A stretch of 64,000 bases of DNA from Hyphomicrobiales bacterium (GCA_900474095.1 UCOA01000029.1:47822-111821), one strand, 5' to 3'. Positions 1 to 9,269 are shown, counted from the stretch's first letter. Numbers and translations are program-made. Notes: generated by a model not told the origin, from the letters alone.

Positions 1-2
1 CA

Positions 3-611
3 CTTGCCAAAGGGCCGGTAACGTGGACCGAGACTGCGTTTTACGATTATCTTCGCAGCGGCCATGCGCGCGATCACGGCAGCGCCGCCGGTCCGATGGC
101 CGAAGTGGTCTCGGCGCTTACGCCGCTGCCGGACAGCGATGTACGCGCCATGGCTGTATATCTTTCGCGGTTGAATACTTCTCCAGTGGCCGAAACGCCG
201 GGTGTTCAGATGCAATCGGCAATCGCGGCAAGTGTTGCGGCATCAGAGCAAGCTGCCAGGATTTCGCCGAAAGGCGCGCGCATTTTCGAAGGTGCCTGCG
301 CCTCATGCCATGAAGGAAACTCGATCCTTTCGCCGCTGACGCTCAACAGCAACCTGCACAGCGATGTCCCGGACAATGTTCTCCAGGTCTTGATGAATGG
401 CGTGGAGGCCCCTGCGATCCTTGCCGAGACGACGGGCCGCCAAGCACCGGAAGTCATGTCGATGCCGGCGTTTCGCGACGTGCTGGATCGTGGGCAGATG
501 GAGGACCTGACGGCCTATCTGCGCGCACGCTTCGCGCCCGGCAAAGAGGCTTGGGCTGGAACCGGTCAGGCAATAGACCGCGTCCTTAGACCGCTTGCGA
601 ACATACACTGA
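3..611 (+). CDS. c-type cytochrome subunit, 3' part (5' end outside window)
   Basis: The frame is open to the left edge, so this is the C-terminal part of a longer protein. The codons before the first ATG (position 96) already read as a heme-domain segment ending GSAAGPMAEVV, typical of multiheme cytochrome subunits of membrane-bound alcohol, gluconate or isoquinoline/nicotinate-type dehydrogenases. A CASCH heme-binding motif lies at 297-311, and the Met-rich stretch MSMPAF about 55 residues later could supply the distal ligand. In the family this subunit passes electrons from a periplasmic dehydrogenase to the quinone pool. The dehydrogenase subunits would lie upstream, outside the window. 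The next gene follows after 14 bp. Cytochrome identity is secure; the partner enzyme is inferred. Confidence 0.85.
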   Translation, partial: LAKGPVTWTETAFYDYLRSGHARDHGSAAGPMAEVVSALTPLPDSDVRAMAVYLSRLNTSPVAETPGVQMQSAIAASVAASEQAARISPKGARIFEGACASCHEGNSILSPLTLNSNLHSDVPDNVLQVLMNGVEAPAILAETTGRQAPEVMSMPAFRDVLDRGQMEDLTAYLRARFAPGKEAWAGTGQAIDRVLRPLANIH

Positions 612-625
612 CAGGAACCCGAGAC

Positions 626-2851
626 ATGCTGCTGCACACGACCATACCCCTAAGCCGCGCCTGGAACAGTTGGTCTGACCGCCCGGCGGAGATGGTGTTT
701 CTGCCGCTCGGCGTCCGGATTACGCCGATCCTCTATTCCAGCCGGAGCCGCACGACATCGGAAATCGCCCCGCGCAGCAATGCCGTGCGGCTTGGTCGGC
801 ACAGCATCGACGGGTCGCACATCGACCTTGAGACCGATCATTCCGGGACCACCCTTGGCTTCTCGGCAACGAAATCCGATCCGTTTACCGTTCGCGGCCG
901 GTGGCAGGGCTTGAAAACCGGCGAATGGGGGCTGCGCTTCTGGGTCACGATCGCCATATCGGCCGAGGGCGACGATGCGGTGACCTTCGATACGGAAAAG
1001 GGCGTCGCCTTGGTCAGGGTCGGCACGCGGTTCGTTGCGATTGCAACGGAGGATGCGCCGGTTCATGTGACCGGCCATGAATCGATCGCCGCTTTGCGCG
1101 CCGATTTCGAGACAAACGGCTATTTCCACCTCGCCAGCCGCAGCAATGCCGCGCCTGTTCTGGCTCTTCGTTTCAATCTGGAGATGATGCGTCAGGGCGC
1201 CTATTGCGCTGCCGTCGCCGACAGCGCGGCCCTTGCTATCGAGAAAGCCATCGCCGGTCTTGGGAGCCGGCCGGTAGAAATACCGCCGGCGCATACGGCC
1301 GCCTACGAGGGCGCGCTGGATGCAATGCGCGACGTCGTGGCCTGGAACACCGTCTGGGACGAAACCAATGCGCGGCCCTATACCGCCGTCACGCGCATCT
1401 GGAACCTCGGGAAGTTCGCGGTCTGGTACAACGACCAGACGTTCGCAGCCCTTCTCGCCGGTGTTTTCGACGCCGATCTTGCCCGCGAAAACATGGCAGT
1501 CGCCCTGGCTGGTGCGACGCCGCAGGGCAATATCGCCTGCATCGTCACCTCCAACGACGCCTGGGTGGACCGCAGCCAGCCGCCGCACGGCGCTCTGGTG
1601 GCGTGGCAGCTCTATCAGCGGACGGGAGAACGCTCGATCCTCGAGGCTTTCTACGAGGCGCTTGCGCGAAATCAGCGCTGGTGGCGGACGCATCGCGATC
1701 CGGACGGCACAGGCCTCGTGTCCTGCGGGTCTTCGGATGTGGGCGAGGGGCTCTACAAGGGAACTGCCTTTGCCGCTCGCAACGAAACAGGCATGGACAA
1801 TTCGGCAACCCATGACGAGGCCATCTACGACCCGGCGACACGATCGCTTTCCACCTTCGATCTGGGGCTCAACTGCGCATTGGCGTTGGATGCCGAGATG
1901 CTGTCCAAGATGGCGGCGGTGCTCGGATATCGGGCGGACGCGGACGAGTTTGCGGCCGCCGCAGCAGCAAGTCGCAAGCTGATTTCCGAGGAACTCTGGG
2001 ACGACAGACGGAACATTTTCGCTAACCGGCAGCGCAAGGGCGGGTTCGTCCGCTCCCTGTCGCCGACGAGTTTCTATCCGCTGCTCTGCGGCGCGGCAAC
2101 TGCGAGCCAGGCCGAACACTTGCTCCGCCATCTGAAGGACGAAAATACCTTTGCCGGCGCGTTCGGTTTGCCGAATGCGACCCGCGACGATCCGGCCTTC
2201 TCTGACAATGTCTACTGGCGCGGCCGCATCTGGCCGAATGTCAATTTCATGGTCTGGCTTGGGCTGCGCCGGTACGGGCATTTTGCGGAGGCAAGTGCGG
2301 TAGCGCGGCAGAGCTATGACCTGTTCATGAAGTCCTGGCGAACGGACCGCATCGCGGCAGAAAACTACAATGCCGTCACGGGTGAGGCGATGGACCAGGG
2401 GGACACCGATCCCTTCTATATCTGGGCGGCTCTCTTGCCGATGATGGCAGTCTGCGAGATTTGCGATTTCGATCCCTGGCGCGGGTGGACCATTACGAAT
2501 TCCGGAGAAGACGTCTCCATAGGGCCGATGCTGACGCCCGCCGGGTCCGCGACGGTGACCATACGTGATGGCCTGTTGGTGCTGGCTCTCAATGGCAACG
2601 ATTTCCTTCGCACGCGCATCCGCGGCCAGATGTCCAATATCGTCGTGGAAAAGGGCAGCGTCAGTTTCACCGTTCTTGCGGCAGAAACAGGCGAGGGGAT
2701 GATCGAGCTTCCAACGCTCGAAGAAGACGCATTTGTCGCATTTCACGCGGAAGAGGGCGACGTCAACTGGGCGCGCGTCCTCAACGGGGAGATCGCCGTA
2801 CCAGCCGCTTCCGGATACGAGGGAACGCGCATAAAGGTCGTTTCTTCATGA
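626..2851 (+). CDS. MGH1/GH63-like glycoside hydrolase, (alpha/alpha)6 barrel
   Basis: The predicted protein has 741 residues: an N-terminal beta-rich part (about 1-200), an (alpha/alpha)6-barrel part (about 220-630) and a C-terminal beta domain. Segments such as WNTVWDETNARPY, NETGMDNS (acid-residue motif, about residue 390) and AENYN resemble the mannosylglycerate hydrolase/GH63/trehalase-like clan that acts on alpha-linked sugars. No signal peptide is visible, so it is probably cytoplasmic. The start is chosen at ATG 626, with an AGGA element in front. It follows the cytochrome gene closely and may be co-transcribed. The true substrate cannot be read from sequence. Confidence 0.75.
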   Translation: MLLHTTIPLSRAWNSWSDRPAEMVFLPLGVRITPILYSSRSRTTSEIAPRSNAVRLGRHSIDGSHIDLETDHSGTTLGFSATKSDPFTVRGRWQGLKTGEWGLRFWVTIAISAEGDDAVTFDTEKGVALVRVGTRFVAIATEDAPVHVTGHESIAALRADFETNGYFHLASRSNAAPVLALRFNLEMMRQGAYCAAVADSAALAIEKAIAGLGSRPVEIPPAHTAAYEGALDAMRDVVAWNTVWDETNARPYTAVTRIWNLGKFAVWYNDQTFAALLAGVFDADLARENMAVALAGATPQGNIACIVTSNDAWVDRSQPPHGALVAWQLYQRTGERSILEAFYEALARNQRWWRTHRDPDGTGLVSCGSSDVGEGLYKGTAFAARNETGMDNSATHDEAIYDPATRSLSTFDLGLNCALALDAEMLSKMAAVLGYRADADEFAAAAAASRKLISEELWDDRRNIFANRQRKGGFVRSLSPTSFYPLLCGAATASQAEHLLRHLKDENTFAGAFGLPNATRDDPAFSDNVYWRGRIWPNVNFMVWLGLRRYGHFAEASAVARQSYDLFMKSWRTDRIAAENYNAVTGEAMDQGDTDPFYIWAALLPMMAVCEICDFDPWRGWTITNSGEDVSIGPMLTPAGSATVTIRDGLLVLALNGNDFLRTRIRGQMSNIVVEKGSVSFTVLAAETGEGMIELPTLEEDAFVAFHAEEGDVNWARVLNGEIAVPAASGYEGTRIKVVSS

Positions 2852-2931
2852 ATATGAGTGGGCTCTGACAGAAGGCAACTATTGACTCTACGCGGAGTTC
2901 AGCATATTAATTCGTACACAAATAAAAAAAT

Positions 2932-3018
2932 AAAAAACGCAATCCAGAGGGCATGAACATGCGAAGATGTCAGGCAGGAGATCAATAAAAGGTAAGGATC
3001 GGCAGTTTTGCGTTTTTT
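2932..3018. repeat. Inverted repeat with 11-bp perfect arms and a 65-nt loop
   Basis: AAAAAACGCAA at 2932-2942 is exactly complementary to TTGCGTTTTTT at 3008-3018. The right arm runs into a T tract, so on the + strand this could end transcription from the glycoside hydrolase gene. The arms are partly homopolymeric, so chance is possible. Confidence 0.35.
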
Positions 3019-3165
3019 TGACCTTTTAGTAAAATTTTGACTGACAGAATTCGCTTTCACCGATGACTGCTGTGAAATTATGCACGCCGCATAAGATCTA
3101 GCCGGTATGTCTTCATTGGTGGGCGCAAAGTCAAGTGCGACAAAAACCTCTGAGAGTACGCATCG

Positions 3166-3189
3166 ATTTAGTTTGCTTACAAACTAAAT
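3166..3189. promoter_or_regulatory. Perfect 24-bp palindrome, candidate operator
   Basis: ATTTAGTTTG, a 4-nt spacer (CTTA), then CAAACTAAAT: 10-bp arms with no mismatch, ending 97 bp before the ATG of the binding-protein gene. The symmetric TAGTTTG/CAAACTA core has the size and spacing expected for a dimeric winged-helix repressor. The MarR-family gene at 7812, downstream of the operon, is the natural candidate ligand (inference). Confidence 0.6.
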
Positions 3190-3286
3190 GTGGGCTTGAA
3201 TTTGCCCGCAGTTTGGTAGCGATCGAAAGCCCGGTTCCGCCGGGATCGTGACTGTATGTGTCAACCAGAAGCCAGAGGGGCTCACA

Positions 3287-4363
3287 ATGAACAACATTAC
3301 CAGGCGCAACACACTTCAACTGATTTCCGCAGGTTTGATCGCCAGCGCGAGCTATTCGATACTTCCGCGAAAAGCGGCCGCAGCCGGCACCATCACGGTT
3401 CTGAACTGGCAGGGCTATGGCACGGATGAAGCCTGGTCGATCAAGGCATTCCAGGAAGCGACCGGCATCGAAGTCGTTCACGACTACTACAGCTCGGAAG
3501 CGGAAATGCTGACGAAGCTGCGCACCAATCCCGGTGCCTATGATCTTGTCGTGCTCAATGCCGCGCGTTGCGCCCAGGCGATGGCCGAAGACCTCATCGC
3601 GCCGATCGATTATTCCAAGGTGCCGAATATCTCGTCCGTCGCTGAAAATCTTCGCGCCAACGTGAACTTCAACAAGGATGGAAAAGGCTATGCGGTTCCG
3701 TGGGTCTGGGGCCTGACGGCGCTTGCCATGCGCGAAGGCCTGCCGAAGGCCGACAGCTATGCCGTTCTCGGCGATCCTACCTACAAGGGCCGCGTTGCCC
3801 TGCAGGACGATGCGGTCGGCGTCATTGCTGCGGCTGCCCTGCTGACGGGCCAGGACATGAACAATCCGAAGGATCTCGACCTCGTCAAGGAAACGCTCAA
3901 GGGTTTCAAGCAGAACGTGAAGCTGCTCTGGTCGACAGAAGACCAGTGGAACAAGTCCTTCGCGGCCAAGGAATTCGACGTGGCGATGTACTGGTCCGGC
4001 GGCTCCGTTCGCTCGAAGCGCGTCAGCAAGCTTCCGGTCGACTTCGTCGTTCCGAAGGAAGGCGGGATCGGCTGGGTCGATGGCCTCGGTATTCCGGCAA
4101 GTGCGCCGAACATGGAGGGCGCGCACGCCTTCGCCAACTGGATGATCGACCCCAAATTCTACGTCGAATGGGCAACCAAGGTCGGGGCTCCTGCCTCGTC
4201 CAACGTTGCCGCCATGGAAGCCCTGCCTGCCGACGACCTTAGCCGCCAGATCCACAAGCCGGAATATATCGCCACCATGAGCATCATGTCGGCACTGCCG
4301 GACGACCGTCGCGAGGCCTTCAACAACCTCTGGCAGGAGGTGAAGGCGTACTATGCGGAGTGA
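3287..4363 (+). CDS. ABC transporter substrate-binding protein, spermidine/putrescine (PotD) type
   Basis: A periplasmic binding protein of 358 residues. The first 36 residues are a signal with a twin-arginine motif (TRRNTLQ) and an AAAAG processing site. The mature part (ITVLNWQGYGTDEAW) and the later WVDGLGIPASAPN segment fit the PotD/PotF family, which binds polyamines, opines and similar small amines. Start ATG 3287 is preferred over the upstream in-frame GTG 3248 because GAGGGG sits 6 nt before it and the signal peptide begins there. Two permeases and an ATPase follow in one operon; the stop overlaps the next gene by 11 bp. The exact ligand is unknown. Confidence 0.88.
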   Translation: MNNITRRNTLQLISAGLIASASYSILPRKAAAAGTITVLNWQGYGTDEAWSIKAFQEATGIEVVHDYYSSEAEMLTKLRTNPGAYDLVVLNAARCAQAMAEDLIAPIDYSKVPNISSVAENLRANVNFNKDGKGYAVPWVWGLTALAMREGLPKADSYAVLGDPTYKGRVALQDDAVGVIAAAALLTGQDMNNPKDLDLVKETLKGFKQNVKLLWSTEDQWNKSFAAKEFDVAMYWSGGSVRSKRVSKLPVDFVVPKEGGIGWVDGLGIPASAPNMEGAHAFANWMIDPKFYVEWATKVGAPASSNVAAMEALPADDLSRQIHKPEYIATMSIMSALPDDRREAFNNLWQEVKAYYAE

Positions 4364-5267
4364 TTCTCTTCTCAACGAAGCGGTGCGCGGACCTTCGGGT
4401 CCGCGCAAACACCGCATGCTTCCCTCCTGGGTCGCGACCACGGCGCTCTTGCTGCCGACCTATGCCTGGCTGACGCTGGCCGTCCTTTTACCGCTGCTCA
4501 CCATGTTGGTGTTCAGCTTCATGTCGGCGACGCCCATGGGCAAGGCGCCAATCACGTTCACGCTCAAGCACTACCGGGCCTTCATCGATCAGCCCTATCT
4601 GCTGAACATCGGCTGGACTTCGCTCGTCATAGGCTTCTGGACGACGCTGCTCTGTGCGATCTTCGGCTTCCTCGCGGCGGTTGCGCTTGCGAGAGCCACG
4701 GTCGGCCGCATGCGCGAAACGCTGCTGATCCTCATCCTTCTTCCCTTCTGGACGAACGGGCTTGTCCGCGTCTTCTCCTGGACGATGGTGCTCAGGGAAA
4801 ACGGCTTTCTGGACAATGTGCTGCATATGTTTTTTGCCGATGCCGGCTCAATCTCGTTCCTCTATTCGCGCTACGCCATCGTTCTGGGTCTCGTCCACGG
4901 CTATTTGCCCTATATGATCCTCACCTGCTACATCGCGCTGGTGACCATCGATGATGCGATCATAGAGGCGGCGGCCAGTCTGGGCGCGCGGTGGTGGACG
5001 ATCCTGTTCCGCATCCTCATACCGATGGCGACTCCCGGCCTCATCTCCGGCGCCGTGCTGACCTTTGTGCCGGTTATCGGGTCCTTCATGGAACCGCGCA
5101 TCCTCGGCGGCAAAGTCGGCGTGACCATGGGGACGGTGATCGAGGATCAGTTCACACAAGCCTTCAACTGGCCTCTTGGCGCGGCTCTCTCCTTCACGCT
5201 GCTTGCCGTCGTGCTGGCGATCTTCGCGACATTTTCCGGCGTACTGCGCCGCGGCGCTGCTGCATAG
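4353..5267 (+). CDS. ABC transporter permease, PotB type
   Basis: 304 residues with about six hydrophobic helices; a cytoplasmic N-terminus of about 25 residues precedes the first. The ATPase-docking EAA loop reads EAAASLGARWWTILFRILIP (about residues 205-224). It overlaps the binding-protein gene by 11 bp and is 11 bp from the second permease, so translation is probably coupled. Forms the inner-membrane pore with the next gene product. Confidence 0.88.
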   Translation: MRSDSLLNEAVRGPSGPRKHRMLPSWVATTALLLPTYAWLTLAVLLPLLTMLVFSFMSATPMGKAPITFTLKHYRAFIDQPYLLNIGWTSLVIGFWTTLLCAIFGFLAAVALARATVGRMRETLLILILLPFWTNGLVRVFSWTMVLRENGFLDNVLHMFFADAGSISFLYSRYAIVLGLVHGYLPYMILTCYIALVTIDDAIIEAAASLGARWWTILFRILIPMATPGLISGAVLTFVPVIGSFMEPRILGGKVGVTMGTVIEDQFTQAFNWPLGAALSFTLLAVVLAIFATFSGVLRRGAAA

Positions 5268-5278
5268 GAACCGAAACA

Positions 5279-6058
5279 ATGACGCAAATCGGTCGCATCT
5301 ATCTGCTGGTGGTTCTGTTCTTCCTGTACACGCCGATCATCGTGATGATGGCGATGGGGTTCAACGAATCCCAGCTTTACGAACTGCCCTTTACCTTTTC
5401 ATTCCGGTGGTACGAAGCGCTTCTCGGCAACAAGCAACTGCTGACCGCCGGCATGAACAGCATCATCATCGCCGTCATCACCTCGGTGCTTGCCACAAGC
5501 CTCGGCACCCTCGCTGCCACCGCGCTTGCCCGCCGGACATTCCGCGGCAAGAGCCTGCTGCAGCTGCTTCTGTTGCCGCCAATCGCCATTCCTTGGTTGA
5601 TCACCGGTACCGCGATGCTCGTCTTCTTCTACTGGTCCGGCATCGGACGCGGCATGCATGCGCTCCTCATCGGTCACGTCGCCCTTGCCATTCCTTATGT
5701 CGTGCTGGTTGTCGGCACCGGGTTCAAGACGATCCGCGCCGATCTGGAAGAGGCGGCGATGAGCCTTGGTTCCACGCCTGTCCATGCGTTCTTTACGATT
5801 ACGCTGCCGCTGCTTTATCCAAGCATTCTGGGCGCGGCCCTTTTCGCTTTCGCTGTCTCGCTCGACCAGTTCGTGATTTCCTACTTTCTCGCAACGCCCG
5901 GCTATTCGACTTTGCCGGTCCAGATCTACTCCGCGATCCGCAAGGGCTTCACGCCCGAGATCAATGCGATATCGACGCTGCTCCTGCTCGGCTCGATGAC
6001 GGTCATTCTCATTTTCGCGCGCTTCGCCAAACCCGGAGATACCAGTGACAAACGTTAA
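5279..6058 (+). CDS. ABC transporter permease, PotC type
   Basis: 259 residues, beginning MTQIGRIYLL at ATG 5279, with six predicted membrane helices and an EAA loop (EEAAMSLGSTPVHAFF). A longer open frame extends upstream to 4991, but that part overlaps the previous permease and has no membrane character, so the short start is correct. It overlaps the ATPase gene by 14 bp. Partner of the 4353 permease. Confidence 0.88.
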   Translation: MTQIGRIYLLVVLFFLYTPIIVMMAMGFNESQLYELPFTFSFRWYEALLGNKQLLTAGMNSIIIAVITSVLATSLGTLAATALARRTFRGKSLLQLLLLPPIAIPWLITGTAMLVFFYWSGIGRGMHALLIGHVALAIPYVVLVVGTGFKTIRADLEEAAMSLGSTPVHAFFTITLPLLYPSILGAALFAFAVSLDQFVISYFLATPGYSTLPVQIYSAIRKGFTPEINAISTLLLLGSMTVILIFARFAKPGDTSDKR

Positions 6059-7094
6059 AGTTGACGCGGTCGCCAAGACCTACGGCTCGACCAAGGTTCT
6101 GACGGATATTTCCACGGATTTTGTCGAAGGTTCCTTCACCAGCCTTCTGGGTCCTTCGGGGTCGGGAAAGACCACGCTACTGCGTATCATCGCCGGATTC
6201 ATCAAGCCCGACGAGGGGGTGGTGACGATCGGCAACAACGACGTGACCAATGTTCCCGTCTGGGGTCGCAACATCGGCATGATGTTCCAGTCCTATGCCC
6301 TGTTTCCGCACATGACAATCGCGCAGAACGTTGCCTTCGGCTTGGAGCGGCGTGGGATAAAAGGTGCTGCGGCACGCAAGGAAGTTGATCGCGCTTTGGA
6401 GATGGTGCGCCTTTCCGGTTTTGCCGACCGGATGCCGAAACAGCTTTCCGGCGGTCAGCAACAGCGCGTGGCGCTGGCGCGCGCCATGGTCATTAAGCCA
6501 AGTGTGCTTCTTCTCGATGAGCCGCTTTCGGCACTCGACCGGCGCCTGCGCCAGGAAATGCAGGTCGAGCTTCTGCGCATCCAGCGCGAAAGCGGCCTGA
6601 CGACGATCTTCGTAACGCACGACCAGGAGGAAGCGCTGACGCTGTCCGATACGGTCGCTATTCTCGACAAAGGCAGGATCGTTCAGACAGGCAAACCGGC
6701 AGCTGTCTATGAAAGACCGACGACCCGATTTGCTGCGGAGTTCCTTGGAGATTCAAATTTCCTCGAAGGCAAGGTCGAAGGCGGCGCTGTGCGCCTCGCC
6801 AGCGGCACGGTGGTGCGGACTGCAAGCATGCTTCCTGCCAACGGGACGGATGTCACCCTGGCGGTGCGGCCGGAAAAAATGATGATTTCAGCGGGCGAAC
6901 CCGGTACCAACCGGCTCGATGCGCGCATCACCACCGTCATCTATGCCGGGCCGGTGCTGTCCTATCTTCTCGAGACGCCGGATGGCATGTCCGTCAAGCT
7001 GTTCGCACAGAACAAAGACGGCGTGGTGCTCAAGCAGGGAGACACGATCTCGCTCGACTGGTCACCCGAACACACGATCGCAGTTGCGAGCTGA
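6045..7094 (+). CDS. ABC transporter ATP-binding protein, PotA type
   Basis: 349 residues, starting at GTG 6045 inside the previous gene. Walker [10 protein letters not shown] (about residue 35), signature [14 protein letters not shown] (about 135), Walker B LLLDEPLSALD (about 155) and the switch His in VTHDQEEA are all intact. The C-terminal 100 residues form a TOBE regulatory domain as in PotA/CysA-like importers. Energises uptake by the preceding permeases. Confidence 0.9.
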   Translation: MTNVKVDAVAKTYGSTKVLTDISTDFVEGSFTSLLGPSGSGKTTLLRIIAGFIKPDEGVVTIGNNDVTNVPVWGRNIGMMFQSYALFPHMTIAQNVAFGLERRGIKGAAARKEVDRALEMVRLSGFADRMPKQLSGGQQQRVALARAMVIKPSVLLLDEPLSALDRRLRQEMQVELLRIQRESGLTTIFVTHDQEEALTLSDTVAILDKGRIVQTGKPAAVYERPTTRFAAEFLGDSNFLEGKVEGGAVRLASGTVVRTASMLPANGTDVTLAVRPEKMMISAGEPGTNRLDARITTVIYAGPVLSYLLETPDGMSVKLFAQNKDGVVLKQGDTISLDWSPEHTIAVAS

Positions 7095-7098
7095 AGCG

Positions 7099-7695
7099 AT
7101 GGTCCTCACGCAATTCTCCCGGAAAACGTTGCATCTTGTTATCGATATGCAGCGTCTCTTTGGCGAAGAGACGGACTGGCATACCCCGGTCATCGCAGAC
7201 ATCCTACCCAACGTGCTTCGCCTCTGCGACGCAACCGGCGACCGCACGATCTTCGCCAAGTTCATGGTGCCGCGTACCATCGACGAGGCGACGGGACGGT
7301 GGAAAAACTATTATCGCCGGTGGTCGGCGATCATGAGCGGTGCCCCGGATTCCGGTTTGCTGGATCTTGTTGCTCCCTTGGCGGTACTCGCGGACGACGG
7401 ATCGATCGTTGAGAAACATACCTATTCCGTCTTTGGCGCTCCGGGCTTTGCGGAACGACTTGAGGCGGAGGGCATTGATACGCTTGTTTTCAGCGGGGTC
7501 GAAACCGATGTCTGCGTCTATGCCAGCGTGCTGGATGCGATCGATCACGGGTTTCGTGTTGTCATCGCCTCCGATGCGGTTGGCAGCAGCGACGTGGCCG
7601 CGCATGAGGCCACGATGAACATTCTGGCCCCGCGGCTTTCCGAGCAATTGGAAATGGCGACGACGCAGGCGATCCTGGACGCTTGGGACCGCTGA
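7099..7695 (+). CDS. Isochorismatase-fold cysteine hydrolase
   Basis: 198 residues. The catalytic triad of the family is visible: Asp16 in LVIDMQ, Lys106 in VEKHTYS and Cys139 in ETDVCV. Members hydrolyse amides (nicotinamide, N-carbamoyl compounds, ureidoacrylate, maleamate) or isochorismate; the Cys excludes the latter. Start ATG 7099 is 4 bp after the ATPase stop, so it is the last gene of the transporter operon and may attack an imported amide or an amine-derived carbamoyl compound (inference). The open frame upstream to 6919 is a shadow of the ATPase gene. Confidence 0.85.
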   Translation: MVLTQFSRKTLHLVIDMQRLFGEETDWHTPVIADILPNVLRLCDATGDRTIFAKFMVPRTIDEATGRWKNYYRRWSAIMSGAPDSGLLDLVAPLAVLADDGSIVEKHTYSVFGAPGFAERLEAEGIDTLVFSGVETDVCVYASVLDAIDHGFRVVIASDAVGSSDVAAHEATMNILAPRLSEQLEMATTQAILDAWDR

Positions 7696-7811
7696 CGCTG
7701 TCGCGGCTTGCCCGGCCGTCCCACGTGTAAAATCCGGATGCATGCCGTTTTCACTTGAGCACGACATGCGGTAGGTTCAACCGATTAAGTTCCAGACGGA
7801 ATGTGGGAAAT

Positions 7812-8291
7812 ATGATGAACGGCGCATCGACATTGAATGGGGGCGACACTGTGGCGGATGCACCCGTGCGTTCAGAGGAAGCGCAGTATGCCCTCGGCGA
7901 GCAGGTGGGCTTCTATCTGCGCCAGGCCAACCAGCGCCACGTTGCTATTTTCGCTGAACTGATGGCCGAAAAACTGACGACGACGCAATGGGCTGCCCTT
8001 GCCAAGCTGAGGGACATGCAACCCTGCTCGCAGGGAAATCTCGGCCGCGAGACTGCCATGGACATGGCGACGATCAAAGGGGTGGTGGATCGTCTGGTGA
8101 AACGTGGGCTGATCAATACCAGGCCCGATACCGATGACGCACGCCGCCTTGTTCTGACACTGACGAAAGCGGGAGAGGAGACGATCGACAGGAACCGTTC
8201 CGCAGCGCTCGATGTATCGTCGCAGACGCTCAAGCCACTCAGCCCCGGCGAGCGCATGATGCTGATGGAACTGCTGCAGAAGATTTGCTGA
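7812..8291 (+). CDS. MarR-family transcriptional regulator
   Basis: 159 residues with a winged helix-turn-helix in the centre (DMATIKGVVDRLVKRGLI) followed by the wing sequence DDARRLVLTLTKAG, diagnostic of MarR. Start at ATG 7812 (or 7815) after a GTGGGAAA purine stretch. It sits between the ABC operon and the phosphorylase-like gene. The perfect palindrome at 3166-3189 is a likely target, which would make the regulator sense the imported compound or a breakdown product (inference). Confidence 0.85.
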   Translation: MMNGASTLNGGDTVADAPVRSEEAQYALGEQVGFYLRQANQRHVAIFAELMAEKLTTTQWAALAKLRDMQPCSQGNLGRETAMDMATIKGVVDRLVKRGLINTRPDTDDARRLVLTLTKAGEETIDRNRSAALDVSSQTLKPLSPGERMMLMELLQKIC

Positions 8292-8384
8292 CGCAAAGGC
8301 ACCACCGCACGCCCGCCGCGAAACGCCACATATATCAAGGCCAAGCCTGGCCCTTCAGTAAAGCACCCGAGAGGAAGTCTTGCC

Positions 8385-9269
8385 ATGTCGACCCGTTCCA
8401 TCCCGCCCGCTGAATTCGCGGTTGTCTGCGGCAGCGCCAACTGGGGTTTGCGTTTTCCTGAGGATCTTGAGGAACCCGGTGTCGCAGTGGTGGCACGGGA
8501 TCTCGAGTTCGACACCCCCTGGGGACCCAGCAGAGACTGGAAGATCTTGGAGATCGATGGTTCGAAGACTGCCGATGGGCAGAAACGCACCGTGCTGACA
8601 GTGTTCTCACACGGCTGGCCACTCGATCGCATCGACCACGAAGCAAACAGACGCGTCTTCTGGCTGTTGCAGGAGGCTGGCGTGCGCAAGGTTATCGCTT
8701 GCTCGACCGCGGGCTCGCTGAACCGTGCTATCCAGGAACGCGACTTCGTCATCACCAGCGACATACTGGAGTTGACTCAGACACAACATTCGCTGCTGCC
8801 CAGCCGCTTCCGCTACGACTGTTCGGGCAAGCAACTCGTCTGCCCGCACTGCGCTGCGGTGATGGAACGCAGTGCTAAGGCGCTATGGCCGACCGATGCC
8901 CGGGTCTTCGGCCCACGTGCGCAACTCGTGGCGGCTCACGCCTGGGGGCCGCGGCTAACCTCGCCTGCGGAGATCACGGCCTATCGCACGCTCGGTGCCG
9001 ATTTCATTAACCACAGCCTCGCGCCAGAGGCGACACTCGCGCGCGAGATCGGCGCCTGTTTCGTTAATTGCGCCTTCATCACCGCCGCATTTCAGAATTA
9101 TTTTGCGCCGCCAGAGGTGAATGTGTTGGGTGAAGGCGTTCTCAGTGACATGAAATTCACTGCGTCGCGCATTGCACTCCATGCCATTGCGGCCTTTGAG
9201 AGCGACAGCGGTTGCCTCTGCGCGAGTTTGCGTTCTCTCCAGCCAGACAGCCACGCAGAACGGCGCTGA
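8385..9269 (+). CDS. S-methyl-5'-thioadenosine/purine nucleoside phosphorylase-like protein
   Basis: 294 residues. The segment ITAYRTLGADFINHSLAPEATLAREIGACF matches the MTAP/PNP family block in which the Met or Asn after GADxI contacts the nucleoside; here it is GADFINHS rather than the usual GADVIxMT, so specificity may differ. An early glycine-rich VVCGSANWG occupies the phosphate-loop position. MTAP is a by-product of polyamine synthesis, which fits a polyamine-type transporter upstream, but the link is inferred. A CPHC pair near residue 155 is unusual and could bind metal. Confidence 0.65.
   Translation: MSTRSIPPAEFAVVCGSANWGLRFPEDLEEPGVAVVARDLEFDTPWGPSRDWKILEIDGSKTADGQKRTVLTVFSHGWPLDRIDHEANRRVFWLLQEAGVRKVIACSTAGSLNRAIQERDFVITSDILELTQTQHSLLPSRFRYDCSGKQLVCPHCAAVMERSAKALWPTDARVFGPRAQLVAAHAWGPRLTSPAEITAYRTLGADFINHSLAPEATLAREIGACFVNCAFITAAFQNYFAPPEVNVLGEGVLSDMKFTASRIALHAIAAFESDSGCLCASLRSLQPDSHAERR

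Larger units (their letters stand above)
2852..3286. other. Intergenic region upstream of the polyamine-type ABC operon
   Basis: About 435 bp with no convincing gene. It is markedly A/T-rich around 2905-2940 and 3010-3050, unlike the flanking genes. It contains a long-loop inverted repeat (2932-3018) and a perfect palindrome (3166-3189), annotated separately. The promoter of the 3287 operon must lie here, but I see no unambiguous -35/-10 pair. Confidence 0.6.

Noticed and set aside
650..2746. Open frame of about 700 codons on the minus strand
   Set aside because: It lies antisense to the glycoside hydrolase, has a low-complexity Arg/Gly/His-rich translation and no family blocks; a codon-bias shadow in GC-rich DNA.
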